From contig CM018693.1 of the NCBI GenBank assembly GCA_009363875.1, positions 108,330,362 through 108,394,361 of the forward strand: 64,000 bases of DNA. Reading direction: 5' to 3'. Positions within the stretch are counted from its first letter, which is position 1; each line of letters begins with the position of its first letter. This stretch comes from Mikania micrantha. Lineage: Eukaryota > Streptophyta > Magnoliopsida > Asterales > Asteraceae. This document shows positions 11,747-23,677 of the stretch, piece by piece. A model generated the notes under the pieces. That model did not search any database. It was given only the letters and a program-made list of their open reading frames with translations, and had not been told where the DNA came from. Position numbers and translations under genes: made by a program.

Positions 11747-14700
11747 TCAGTTTGCATTATCTTCAGTTGTATGATCGAATAAGTGTGGATATTTTTTCTT
11801 CATTTCATCTTCACGTTCCCAGGTAAATTCTGGTCCACGTTTAGAATTCCACCTTACTTTGATAATGGGGATTCTACTCCTTTTCAACTGTTTTTCTTGA
11901 CGATCCATTACTTCCATCGGTTCTTCAATGAAATTCAGTTTGTCGTCAATTGCTATCTCATCACGAGGTATTGCCAATTCCTCATTAATTAAGCATTTTC
12001 TTAAGTTTGACACGTGGAATGTGTCATGGATGTTACTTAGTTCTTCAGGTAATTTAAGGCGATAAGCCACTGGTCCAACTCTTGAGATCACCTCAAAAGG
12101 TCCAACATATCGAGGGCTTAATTTTCCTCTTCTCCCAAATCTCACCATGCCCTTCCATGGTGATATCTTTAGTAACACTTTGTCACCAACTTCAAACTCC
12201 AATGGTTTTCGTCTTTTATCGGCATAACTCTTTTGTCTATCTCTTGCTGCTTTCAACCTTTCCTTGATCTTGAATACTTTATCGGTGGTTTCTTGAACTA
12301 TTTCGGGACCTGTTAGTTGGCTGTCACAGACTTCAGCCCAACAAATTGGCGATCTACATTTACGGCCATACAAGGCTTCAAATGGTGCAGCTTTAATACT
12401 TGAGTGGTAGCTGTTGTTATATGAAAATTCTACTAAGGGTAAGTGATTATCCCAACTTCCACCAAAGTCCAATACGCAAGCTCTTAGCATATCTTCCAAT
12501 GTTTGTATCGTTCTTTCGCTTTGACCATCCGTTTGTGGGTGATAAGCAGTACTTAGATCTAAGTGAGTACCTAAAGCCTTTTGAAATGTTTGCCAAAATC
12601 TGGATGTAAATCGGCTATCCCTGTCAGAAATGATGGAGATAGGTACACCATGTCGCGTGACTATTTCGTCTACATAAAGTTTAGCCAATCTTTCCATACT
12701 GTAGCTTTCTTTAATCGCTAGGAAATGAGCTGATTTGGTTAGTCTATCAACAATTACCCATATGGCATCATTCCCACTAGACGTTCATGGCAATTTTGTA
12801 ACGAAGTCCATGGTAATTTGTTCCCATTTCCATTCTGGGATTGCTGGTTGTTGAAGATATCCTGATGGTTTCTGATGCTCAGCTTTCACTCTTGAGCACG
12901 TTAAACATTTTTCCACATACTGAGCGATATGCTTTTTCATTCCTCGCCACCAATACTCATTCTTTAGGTCTTGGTACATTTTGTCATTCCCTGGATGGAC
13001 TGAGTACCTAGACTTATGTGCTTCATCCATTATTGTCTCCCGTAAACCATCACAAGCTGGAATCCATAGCCTGTTGTTGTATTTCCAAATTCCATTGTCA
13101 TCACGAGTCAAAATTTTCTCTATGCCTTTGACTTCGTCATTCTTTGGATCGGTCTCTTTAAGTACTTTTTCTTGTGCTTTCTTAACTTGCTCTAACAAGT
13201 TTGGTTTTACCAAAATTTGTAAAGACTTCACGCGCAAAGGTTTTATTCTGTCCTTTCGGCTTAGCGCATCGGCAACCACATTTGCCTTTCCAGGATGATA
13301 TCTAATTTCACAATCATAGTCATTTAACAGCTCTACCCATCTTCTTTGCCTCATGTTAAGCATTTTCTGATCAAAAATATGTTGTAGACTTTTATGATCA
13401 GTATATACTACACACTTTGTTCCGTATAAGTAATGCCTCCAGATCTTGAGGGCAAATACTACGGCTCCTAGCTCCAGATCATGAGTAGTATAGTTTTTCT
13501 CATGTATCTTTAGTTGTCGTGATGCGTATGCAATCACTTTGTTCCCTTGCATTAGCACGCATCCCATACCCTGGTGCGATGCATCACAATAGACAACAAA
13601 ATTCTCTGTTCCTTCAGGTAGTGATAATATTGGTGCACTACACAATTTATGTTTTAACAACTCAAATGCTTCTCTTTGCTTTTCTCCCCACTCAAAATTC
13701 TTGTCTTTATGGGTTACCAAAGTTAATGGTACAGCTACCTTTGAGAAATCTTGGATAAAACGACGGTAGTACCCTGCTAGTCCTAAGAATTGTCGTACCT
13801 CAGTTGGCGTCTTAGGTGCCTCCCAATTCTTAATCGCCTCTATTTTTATAGGATCTACCTGGATTCCTTTTTCACTAACAATATGCCCCAAAAATAGTAC
13901 TTCACGCATCCAGAACTCACACTTCGAAAATTTCGCGTAGAGTTGTTCTTTCCTAAGGAGTTCTAATATGAGTTTCAGATGTTTTTCATGTTCCTCCTTT
14001 GTCTTAGAATAGATCAATATATCGTCTATGAATACTATGACGAACTTATCTAGATATGGCTTGCATACACGATTCATCAAGTCCATGAAGATAACAGGTG
14101 CATTAGTTAAACCAAATGGCATCACTAAGAATTCGTAATGACCATACCTGGTTCGAAACGCGGTTTTCGGTACGTCATCTTCTTTAATCCTCAGCTGATG
14201 GTATCCAGATCTCAAATCAATTTTTGAGAAGTAACTTGACCCTTGCAATTGGTCAAAAAGGTCATCAATCCTAGGTAAAGGATACCTATTTTTGATTGTT
14301 ACTTTATTGAAATCACGATAGTCTATGCACATCCTTAGTGTTCCATCTTTCTTCTTTACAAATAGCACCGGAGCTCCCCAGGGTGAGAAGCTCGGGCGTA
14401 TGAATCCTTTATCCAAAAGTTCTTGCAACTGTTTCATTAGCTCTTGCATTTCAGATGGTGCTAGTCGATAGGGCGACTTAGCAACAGGTGCTGCTCCTGG
14501 TATCAAGTCGATTCTGAATTCTACTTCTCTTGGTGGAGGTATTCCTGGTAATTCATCTGGGAATACATCTTGATATCGAGAAACAACTGGAATGTCTTCA
14601 ATCATCTTTTCAATGTTTGCTTCTAGCACGTAAGCTAAGAATGCTTGACATCCTTTCCTCATACATTTGTTGGCCTTCAGACATGAGATAATGTCTAATG

Positions 14701-16270
14701 CAGTTTTTGGTTTCTCTCCATGTATCACCAAATTTTTTCCTTCTTTAAGTGGTATCCTTACCATCTTCTGCCCACATATAATTTCTGCTTGGTTTTTGGT
14801 CAACCAATCCATTCCAACGACTACGTCAAAAGAACCAAGTTCTATTGGCAACAAATCAATGGTAAACTTATGATCATCTAGTTCTAAGGCACAATTTCTA
14901 ATTATCTCACCAGATCTTAAAATCTCTCCATTAGCTAACTCTACAGTGTAAGCATTTGGCAAGTCAGATGTTTTTCGTTCAATCTTATGTATAAAAGAAA
15001 TTGACACAAAACTACGTGTAGCCCCAGTATCAAATAAAACTCTTGCATAAATATTTTCAACTAAGAACATACCGGTCATGACTTCAGGTTCATCACGAGC
15101 ATTACCCACATCCATCACAAATGCCCTTGCTTTAGCTCCATTTTTACTTGGGTTTTCCTTATTTTCTCCAGCTATTTTTGGACATTCAGGCCTTATGTGT
15201 CCCTCTTCTCCACAACCATAGCACTTGACAATTCTTTTGGTTCGACAATTTTCAGCTAAGTGGCCGAGCTTATGACATTTGAGACATTTGGGTGTCCGAC
15301 ATTGACCAAAGTGTTGCTTCTTGCATCTCTTACAGGTGGGTTTACTTGTATAGTCCTTCCTTTTATCATCATTAGGCTTTCCCTTCTTAGTGAATGGTGT
15401 TTCAAACCTTCTTTCTCCTGATTTTCCTTCAGATTGACCACCATCAAATTTCCTTTTGTTGCCAACACGCTCCTTTTGTTGCTCAGATCTGAGTATGTCA
15501 TCATTCACAGTACTAGCAAGATCCACAGCTGACTGCATGGTGATTGGCTTGTTGGCTTTCACATGCGTACGAATTTGAGATGGCAATCCCCAAATAAACC
15601 TTTGAATCCTTTTGCTTTCAGGAGTAACTAGGTGTGGTACCAAGCGTGATAACTGCTCAAATCTTGAAACATATGTTATCATATCAGGGGAAATCATTTC
15701 AAGGTTTAAGAACTCTTCTTCTATTCGCTCAATTTCATTGATTGGACAATATTTCTCCTTGACTATTTCTTTGAATTCCTCCCAATTCATGTGGTTAACT
15801 ACATTTCTTCCCCGGACCTGTAGGACTGTTTTCCACCAGAACAACGCCTCTCCTTTGAATTGTTGGGCAGCAAATTTAACTTTATCTTCATCCTTGCAGC
15901 TACTTATCTCGAGGACTGACTCGGTTTCTTCTAACCATTGAATTACTCCAGTAACTCCTTCCTTTCCATCAAATGTGGTAGGATCACATGACTTAAACAT
16001 CTTGTAAGTGCATTCCCTCTGTTTGGTGGGTTCCTCTTCATTTGGTGTTTTCTTTTTGTTTGATGGGCCGACATTCAATCGCTCCAATGCAGCAGTAACT
16101 CTTGCTTCTACTAGTCTCTCAATCCTTGCCTCTTCATTTTCATGATTATGAGCACGAGTTCCGGAGGTCTCGTCACGAACAGTGTGAACTGATCCTTCTT
16201 TCCTTGGATCAACGGGTGCCTTGTTCTTGTTGTTGATCCCACCAGTGGTCCTTGCTTTCTTTGGTGCCAT
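11747..16270 (-). pseudogene. gag-pol: Tekay-lineage chromovirus gag-pol polyprotein with one nonsense codon
   Basis: A single frame of 1508 codons is open except for one TGA at 12787-12785 (codon 1162), within integrase just after MDFVTKLP. Domain order: gag (about 90-250), CCHC knuckles near 310-360 (CLKCHKLGHLAENC, CYGCGEEGHIRPEC), and protease LFDTGATRSF near 410. Reverse transcriptase is at about 600-790 with FIDDILIYSK near 748, and RNase H (VVYCDASHQG) near 893. The integrase HHCC zinc region is near 1100-1135, with core residues in MDF, SDRDSRF and DGQSERT. The C-terminal chromodomain-like segment has IIKVRWNSKRGPEFTWERED at about 1470-1490. The chromodomain and motif set indicate the Tekay (Del) clade. 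Start is MAPKKART, 208 bp from the primer-binding site. A CGA-to-TGA change by cytosine deamination would explain the stop. Confidence 0.92.
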
Positions 16271-16477
16271 ATTGTTCTATAAATATAACATAATGAATTT
16301 ACTAATATTTTAAACTCTTATGAACTAAAACTGTAACTAAAGATTAGTTAACGGTCTATGTCTTCCAACAATGTCTAAAGTGTTATAAAGTTTGATTATC
16401 AATAATCTAGCTGTGTCTAAGTCATATCCCTTTGAACCTCTGGTTAGAGCCTAGGCGAACCTAATTCGCTAAAACCG

Positions 16478-16493
16478 TTTGGCTCTGATACCA
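16478..16493 (-). promoter_or_regulatory. Primer-binding site for initiator tRNA-Met (Tekay element)
   Basis: On the minus strand TGGTATCAGAGCCAAA follows the LTR end TGTGACA by three bases. This is the standard complement of the plant initiator methionine tRNA 3' end used by many copia and chromovirus elements. Confidence 0.9.
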
Positions 16494-16496
16494 ATC

Positions 16497-17400
16497 TGTC
16501 ACACCCCGACACGGGGCGCGAGGATAAACAGATTGCATACCAAACTTAAACTTAAATACGCATATCATTACTTAAATGACAAGGCCCAACCCTTGCATCA
16601 TTAAAATTAAGTTGTCTTGGCATACAACCATAATAGGTCACAGTGTCTATATTGTCTACACTGTGCCATTACATTACATTACACAGTCTTTAAGATAACA
16701 TAAAATTCAAATAACATGCGGAAGCTAATAATGTGACCCCTCGGCTATGCTCCATTCTTAAGTGCTTTCTTCCATTCATTACTTTCCTGAAATACATGCT
16801 TAAAAATATTTTATCAGCAAAAGCTGGTGAGAACTCGCGAGTTTTTAAGACATTAAACAATGATTTATAAACATTTTTAATAATTTGTGTAATATAATAC
16901 AAGTCGCACATCCAATCCTTGATCTAGTCACATTGCCATAACACGTACAATGTTCTAGTCATTTACCTAAGCATCCCAATGTCCATATCCCCATGGTTGG
17001 ACATATAGTAATTAGTGAACATGCGTGGTGGTGTTCCCACTACACGAGGGGGCTTCCCAAAATAGTACTATCCACGTTACTAATGGCTCTACGCAGGAGA
17101 GTTAATGGTGTGCTATACAGGGATAACTTAGAATGGGGAAATCTTGATTATTCATACACTGTTTTTATATAATAGCATGCATTCACCCCAAGATAGTAAA
17201 ACAAAAAGGGGAAGTTAAAAGCACGAGAACTCACCGAGTATAAGATCCTTGGTCACTTGAAATTATGTCACAGTTAGGTTGAGGCTTCTACACGCCTACC
17301 TATTATTATTATTCTCTAACATTAGTATATTGACTTATGCTCTATAGCCCAATTCTTATTTTTGTGAAAACGTTATTTTTGTTGTTTTAGATGCTAAACT
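16497..17400 (-). mobile_element. 5' LTR of the Tekay element (right boundary unresolved)
   Basis: It starts TGTCACACCCCGACACGGGG at 16497, next to the primer-binding site. It contains the CACCCC...AAAAAGGGG...GAACTCACC block (17182-17236) shared with the other LTRs. A right end matching the 3' LTR end GGTTGTTACA was not found before LTR B sequence resumes at about 17.4 kb. By eye it does not resemble the left LTR, so one of the pair is truncated or exchanged. Confidence 0.5.
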
Positions 17401-17574
17401 ATATGCTAATGCTAATGCTAATGCTACAAGCTACATGCTACATTACATGCTAATGCTAATGCAACAAGCTACATGCTAAATTATATGTTAATGCGAATGC
17501 TATGAACTATATGCTCTAACTATATACTAATACTAGATGCTAACTGCTACGAGCTATGATCATATGCTAAATGC

Positions 17575-18220
17575 TAAGCGTGTATCTATGCATGAGATAC
17601 GTGAATGCCAAACTATGCTATTGCAAGCTGGTATCTATGCATGAGATACGTGAATGCTAAACTTTGTAAATGCTAAGCTTGTATCTATGCATGAGATACG
17701 TGAATGCCAAACTATGCTATTGCAAGCTGGTATCTATCCATGAGATATGTGAATGCTAAAATTTGTAAATGCTAAGCTTGTATCTATGCATGAGATACGT
17801 GAATGCCAAACTATGCTATTGCAAGCTGGTATCTATGCATGAGATATGTGAATGCTAAACTTTGTAAATGCTAAGCTCGTATCTATGCATGAGATACATG
17901 AATGCTAAACTATGCTATTGCAAGCTGGTATCTATGCATGAGATATGTGAATGCTAAACTATGTGAATGCTAAGCTTGTGTCTATATATGATATACGTGA
18001 ATGTCAAACTATGCTAGAGCAAGGCTTGTTTCTACATATATGAGATACGTGAAGGCTAAACTATTCTGATGCAAAGCTAGAATCAATTCATGAGATACAT
18101 AATGGCTAAACTATGCTAGAGCAAAGCTTGTATCTAATCATGGGCTACGTAAATGCTAAACTATGCTAGAGCAAAGCTTGTACCCATGCATGAGATTCGT
18201 GAATGCTAAACTACGAGTTG
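17575..18220. repeat. Tandem array, about 49-bp units, in LTR B
   Basis: About thirteen units of the form GTATCTATGCATGAGATACG followed by TGAATGC(T/C)AAACT. Odd and even units alternate (CTATGCTATTGCAAGCTG versus TTTGTAAATGCTAAGCTT), so the higher-order period is about 98 bp. Each well-kept unit has the 6-bp inverted pair GTATCT...AGATAC around ATGCATG. Preceded by GCTAATGCTAATGC simple repeats at 17400-17520. Units diverge towards 18200. Confidence 0.85.
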
Positions 18221-18985
18221 TGAAACTATTATCCTTGTACAATATACTTAAGGCTAAGCTATGTGAATGCTATAAACTTATAAACTTTTAAACAGTATGC
18301 TAAAGCTATGATGGAGACTGGATTGGGTTGTAGGTAAAATGCTTAATTATCATTAACAACAATGTCATATGTGGATTAGTATGTGGTGGGATGGCATCTG
18401 TATGCCCTATATATAAGCATACCGATCTGGATATTACATGTGATGTTAATGAGGTTAAGGTTGTTACAGAAAAGGTTTGCTAAAGCTATTTTTTCAACTA
18501 CTAAACTATATGAACTCACCAACCATTGTGTTGACTTTGTTTTCCTACATGCTTTCTCAGGTGACGTACAGGAATAAGCTAAGGCTAAGGAATGCATACT
18601 AGGATGCCCAGTTAGAGGACCTAGCAGATTTTGAAAAGCACATGTTTTGATGAACGCTGTGAAGCTATTTTGATATCTTGTACAGATACAAGATAGAAAA
18701 CATTTGATTCTTTTGATAGGTTTACTTAGTTAAATTATCAAACATTAACAGTTGTAATTTAACTTTGTAATCTTAGTTAAATGTTATTTGTGCTTTAGTT
18801 ATTCTCAATGTTGATGCTATGTAAACAATCTGATCATCACGATTATCACTCACGATATCGCGCCCCGAGAACCTTCCGCCCGGCGGGGAAGTCGATTCGT
18901 CCCGCCGGCTCGGGGTGTGACACATTTGTACAAACCTTACCAGATGACAAACTCAACCTTACCAATAACCACCTATACTATGTAA

Positions 18986-19294
18986 TTCAGTATGCTTATA
19001 TATAGGGCATACGTAGGGTCAAGCTTACCGCCAGCCCAGCTGCCAGCCCACCACATACTAAACTACATAATATATTGTTTTTCATGATAATTAAGCGTTT
19101 CAACCCTTACATTCAATTCACAACCTTTGAACCACCTGAAATTGTTAACACTAACCTCATCAACAACCACCCATATTATCCAGCCAAGTATGCTTATGTA
19201 TAGGGCATACATAGGGTCAAGCTTACCTCCAGCCCCCCACATACCAAACCGCATAACATATTGTTGTCAATGATAGTTAAGCGTTTCATTTCTC
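18986..19294. repeat. Two-copy tandem duplication in LTR A
   Basis: TATGCTTATATATAGGGCAT (18989) and TATGCTTATGTATAGGGCAT (19189) begin two copies of about 200 bp that both continue with AGGGTCAAGCTTACC and end in a TTAAGCGTTTCA stretch. The same GGGCATAC block occurs once in the LTRs at 39661 and 60140. Confidence 0.75.
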
Positions 19295-19599
19295 ATCATC
19301 AACACATCAGTTCTTAGTTCTTAGTTCTGGTAGTTTCAACAAAACATGGAAATCCTCTTGATTTTTTAAGCCCATCATACACATGATAAACATAACATTT
19401 GTAGAAACAGTAAACTAAATGCTTAAGTAAATGAATAAGTAAACATTTAATAAAATCTAAGACCTAACGATCGGGCCTATGTCATACTCGAGTACACTAG
19501 TCTAGCAATCAAGGTTCTTAGTAGCTAAGGAAATCTGTAAATCTCATCAAACATGCGACCTATAACCAATCAGTCTAGCTAGGACATCTTTTGATGTAT

Positions 19600-19890
19600 A
19601 GGATTTTATAGTTCGTCTAGATCGTCCATAGTTCGTTCTTGTTCGTATAGATCGTTAGTTCTTTGGCACATGTTATATTTGAATATTTCCCAGACATTCC
19701 TCTGAAAATAGATCGTCGAAAACAGTTCTCTGTACTAGTTCTTTTAGTTCTTTCAAAATAGATCGTTGTATACAGTTCTTGGAAATAGATCTTCATTTCT
19801 TTGAAAACCGACCACTGAAAATAGTTCATTGAAATAGATCGTTAGTTCTCTGAAAATAGACTGTTGGAAATAGTTATTTGATTTAAAATA
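19600..19890. repeat. Degenerate short tandem repeats (AAATAGATCGTT) in LTR A
   Basis: Recurrent GAAAATAGATCGT and TAGTTCTTTG words at irregular 25-50 bp spacing. They sit in the same LTR section where LTR B and the LTR at 60140 have unrelated arrays. Confidence 0.6.
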
Positions 19891-19894
19891 GTTG

Positions 19895-22430
19895 TCTATT
19901 CTTGATGAATATACAACCCATTTTGAAAACCTACAAATAGTTTACCTAGACAGGATCTAGGATAACAATTATACATGTAAAACACGTATGAAGTAAAAGC
20001 ATTTAAGTAAATATATTCCAAGGAAAATAATTTACGCATGCTTATCAGCCCCGCGTTTATAAAACAAAAATGTTTAGAAAAGGGGCAATGAACTCACATG
20101 TGTTGTTATGCAATGAATTACAAAAGATATGCGCGCTCGTTGGTTGTAGATTAAGTATCTTCAGTACCTGTGTTGATTTATTATGATTCTTATACGATAC
20201 GCGTTCGAAGATGACGTATACAGGGTTTGGGTCTCGGTGTGCAACTATGTGTCTTAAGACTTTACTAGTGTGCTACTATGATCTTCTATGAGTATTCTAA
20301 GTTATGTAGTTTGTATGGACCCTTACCCCTTAGTAACACATCCCAACTAAACCTTGTTTATATAAGGTTTATATTATTAAGATTTCATATTCTCTTTTAA
20401 GTAAAACATCATTTAGAAATCCATTTTAAGTTGCAAAACATTAAGTTTAGAAATCATTTAAGTTATTTTAAAACATTTTAATAAAGAAGTTTATAACTCA
20501 TTTTACTTCAATTAAAACATAAGTTATTTTTAAGAAAATATAAGTTAACATGTTAGAGCCTAGGTTAATCTTACTTGATTAACCCCAAGTTCTTCACTAG
20601 ATATTTGTTACACTTAGTTCTTTGTGCATTCTTATATATAACTCAAAGTAGATTTGTTCAATTTAAACCATCTAATTTAGTTATACATTTGCATAGAATC
20701 ACTATGTATGGAGTGTTGACACTTAATGGCTACACATCTCTACTCAGTTTGCTCCTTGTTCTTTCATGGATCTCAACTTGTTCTCTTAGTTCATGGAGCT
20801 CATCAGTACCCATCATGTTATCTTTGGTAGTGACCTAATAACATAAGTTAAGTTTTTACGTTTAAACTCAACTACTTGTTTAAACATATGATAGTCTTAT
20901 AAAACTTTTAGTGTTAGAAAAACTTTAACCCTTTTTATAGACCAAGTTCGGTTAACATACCCCATTTTTCTTGTTGTGAATTCGCTATATAATCTAGCTC
21001 ATTATCGTATAATTCTTCGGCAAATGAGACCGAAATACGAATAAGTACGGTTCGCATGCATGGGCATCCAAGAATCTGGGTGAAAATAACCCGTGGCACG
21101 AATGGAGATCATTTACACTATGTTTCATGCGAATAGGATCTCTCGAATTAATACTCCCGAATAGACTCGCGAATGGTGACTCACGAAAGGATTCATTCGC
21201 CTAGTACTTTCCTTCGGTCATCCTGTTCATGCGAATGTGACGGTCATGAGAATAGGAGGCTCCATTCGGTTGATTGTTCATTCGGTCGTCCATGTCCCTC
21301 CGAATAAGGTGCTCATTCGGTCATGAAACCTATTCGGGTAACGTCATTTGCCCGAGATGTATCAGATTCGGCTCATTCGCCTATACTGCGAATGAGCATA
21401 TTCTTAACCCATCTTCGAGTTCATGACCAAATCATGATGTCCCACAAGTTCCTACATGATTCTAGACCTATGTTGTGTAGTTCCTAAGGGTTTGTGGTGG
21501 TTTAAAACCGGTTATAAGTGGGGGGTTCGAACCAAGAAAGAAAACTCTAAAATCGTGACTTAGGACTCGATCTTACCTCGTTTCCGATGGTTCAAATCTC
21601 TGATTTGTTGTACTTTCGTGCTCTACGTGTGGTGAGGATCGTTTTGACACCAAAATCACTTGATTTGGTGAAGGATTGAAGGTTTTAGGGTTTTGAATCT
21701 CTAGAGAGAGAAAGTAGAGAGAGTGACGGGTTTGATGAGAGAGAGAGTGGGTAGGTGAGTGAGAGTTAATGGCATTTAATGCCATTTGACTCATCTAATT
21801 GTTTCGACGTGTTCGGGTTCTTTCGGTTTGGCTTGGGTTCGCGTAGAAGTGTCGGTTTTCGATCGTTATTGGAACGAAACGTTATGATTTTTAAAAATAG
21901 AACTTATTAATTTAAATTCGGTGGTAATTCCTAGTAAATTAACGAATTATATTTTATTTATTTTGAATTTCTGAAAACGTTAAATTTATCTGTTTGATCG
22001 AATCGTATGGTTTTCGCACGTATTCGTTCGGATTGTCACCCGTACCTACATGACGACAACTATACTTTTCGATGTGATTTTCTAATTATCAGACATCATT
22101 CAAAACATTAAACTTTCAGATATATTCGTGCAAATCATCATTCACACGAATATTCCGTTAGTTTAATATTTACGTAACGACGTCCGTTATTGTTTTGTTC
22201 TGTAAATCTCACATACGCCTATACATAATAAAATCCTAACTAGCATTCGCATAATAGTTCTGTGTTGTCAGATATAATTCAGACTGTTAAACCATGGATT
22301 TGCAATATGTTTCTGAAACAGATGTGTAATAGTTCCGTATTCAATATCAAATGATAATATCACACATGTAATACACATAGTTCGTACCTGAGTTACTGTA
22401 CAAGTCACTGTTCTGGTTAAGTTTCCGGCA
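19895..22430. other. LTR A body, no gene
   Basis: Contains the GCCCCGCG...AAAAGGGGCAATGAACTCAC block (20048-20100), AT-rich sequence, and an ATTCG-rich stretch (21000-21400) with many CGAAT words. Near the end, TTCGGATTGTCACC and ACATTAAACTTTCAGATAT (22025-22125) parallel the same section of the solo LTR at 43200-43320. Open frames here are chance. Confidence 0.5.
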
Positions 22431-23143
22431 CTGATGTTATGGATATGAAGGTGAACTCAAGGAATTGGAGCCGTAGACCTAGAGAACTCAAGCATTTCGT
22501 CAAGCATTTAAATGAAATTAAGTGGAAGCTTTGTAAAGTGGAAGATGGCGATTCAATTTTTGAATAATAAAGTGGAAACTTTGTAAAATCTGTAGGCTTT
22601 TATTGTAACTCTCACACACAAATTCAATTTAATATATTAATACTTTGAAATATCAACTTAATTTGTTAACAGTTTAATTTTCATTTGAATTTTTGTAGGT
22701 TGAATGAATTATATTTATGTAAACATTATTCTTAAGATTTTTTTAAAAATGAATTAAGTATATTAAGTATTTAAAAATATAAAAAAGCATGTAGATTAAT
22801 AAGAAAAAATATTTATTTTTTAGATGTATATTTACTATATTTTAAAATTTTAAAACTATTTTTAAATTATCCGGTTCTTGAATCCGGTCCGACCGATCCA
22901 ACCGATCCAACCGATCCGACCAGTGAACCAATATTACGACAGGTTTACTAGTCCGTTCCGGTTTTAAAAACATTGATAAAAATGTACCAGGGAAACATAC
23001 ACAAACAAAAACTTAAAAACATACAACCTTTAACACTAAAAATCTTTTATCACCACAAATGCTTCCGTTTTCTTCTTCATCTTGTTTATGGTGCTGTCAA
23101 GAAGCAACTTGACGTCACAATGTATTTCTTCATTGATTATCAA

Positions 23144-23377
23144 CTAGTTGAGCATGTATTCCCTTGCAATCACACCGCCATCCTCCTTGGTTTCATCAAG
23201 CAACTCACTAAGAGTTGAAATGTTGCTTCTTATGTCTGAAATAACCAGACCATTCAGCATGCTAAAAGAGTTCCTCATGATCCGATCATCTTTTTTCTCC
23301 TTCTCTTGACCTTTAATGAGTATCTCGATTGCCTCTTCTGACATTTGGTACTTGTAGTTTGTTGATGAAGATGCCAT
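23144..23377 (-). CDS. Small ORF of unknown function in the MULE (77 aa)
   Basis: An uninterrupted frame starts MASSSTNYKYQMSEEAIEIL, is followed by a charged GQEKEKKDDR segment, and ends in a helix-like region with DIRSNISTLSELLDETKED. No membrane segment or signal peptide. A TATATATAG word (minus strand) lies about 60-70 bp upstream of the ATG at 23377. It is intact although the two large genes of the same element are broken. It sits head-to-head with the ORF at 23678. It may be a MULE accessory protein or one exon of a larger gene; I do not recognise it. Confidence 0.4.
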   Translation of the reverse strand: MASSSTNYKYQMSEEAIEILIKGQEKEKKDDRIMRNSFSMLNGLVISDIRSNISTLSELLDETKEDGGVIAREYMLN

Positions 23378-23578
23378 TTCACAGACTTGAAATTTTTTTT
23401 AACAAATTGTTGTTTGAAACTCATGCTTGCAAAAAGGTGTCTATATATAATTATGAAGTAGACGGTCCGTATTACTTATCGGTATTTGTAGAATATTAAA
23501 TGTTGCGTATTAAATTTTGGTAGTTGGACCGGTAACACATATTTAATCTTTAATTAATTTCATTTAATGTTTTCAGCC

Positions 23579-23586
23579 TATAAATA
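23579..23586 (+). promoter_or_regulatory. TATA box candidate for the plus-strand small ORF
   Basis: TATAAATA lies 92 bp upstream of the ATG at 23678 in the 300-bp gap between two divergent small ORFs. An 8-codon uORF (ATGACGGTAATGC...) begins at about 23640. Confidence 0.35.
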
Positions 23587-23677
23587 AAACCATATTTTTA
23601 GTGTAATAAAACACCCCTACATCACATCAAATTAAAAAAATGACGGTAATGCAAAATCAAGACTAACTTCCAAAATT

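Larger units (their letters stand above)
8981..18922 (+). mobile_element. LTR B (Ty3/gypsy-type), inserted in LTR A with CATTT duplication
   Basis: It begins TGTAACATCAGTGCCAGAAA at 8981 and ends CGGCTCGGGGTGTGACA at 18922. The 5-bp flanks are CATTT at 8976-8980 and CATTT at 18923-18927. Its ends are reverse complements of the ends of LTR A, so it is the same family in the opposite orientation. Only LTR-like sequence is visible at its ends (about 8981-9550 and 17400-18922). The Tekay element occupies the middle. Confidence 0.65.
8554..22438 (-). mobile_element. Solo-type LTR A (Ty3/gypsy), about 3.9 kb once inserts are removed
   Basis: It starts TGTCACACCCCGAGCCGGCG at 8554 and resumes after LTR B at 18928. 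The right part contains the order seen in the intact solo LTR at 39661: CTTATATATAGGGCATAC, then the AGCCCCG...AAAAGGGGC block (20048-20090), then the region with GAATGTTAAAC-like sequence. It ends near CGGCACTGATGTTA (22438). No internal gag-pol belongs to it. The right terminal CA and target duplication are not preserved; the left flank is CCATG. Minus orientation is inferred from the terminal sequence. Confidence 0.6.
8220..22975. mobile_element. GACCGG-rich hAT-like MITE, split by LTR elements
   Basis: The left end starts CAATGTTGTTGTGACCGGAC. The right end, read from 22975 on the other strand, starts CAATGTTTTTAAAACCGGAA. Both continue into repeats of GACCGG/ACCGATCC. Flanks are ATAAAAAC (8212-8219) and ATAAAAAT (22976-22983), a 7/8 match to an 8-bp target duplication as hAT elements make. 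Subtracting the LTR complex at 8554-22438 leaves about 0.87 kb, so the core is a non-autonomous element. Its arms (8221-8553 and 22439-22975) show no gene. Confidence 0.6.

Noticed and set aside
17575..18220. Regular spaced repeats that could suggest a CRISPR array
   Set aside because: Units are directly tandem with no unique spacers, and the DNA is a plant LTR.
18450..18466. GGTTGTTACAG as the missing right end of the Tekay 5' LTR
   Set aside because: The flanking bases do not match the 3' LTR end and it lies within sequence that belongs to LTR B.
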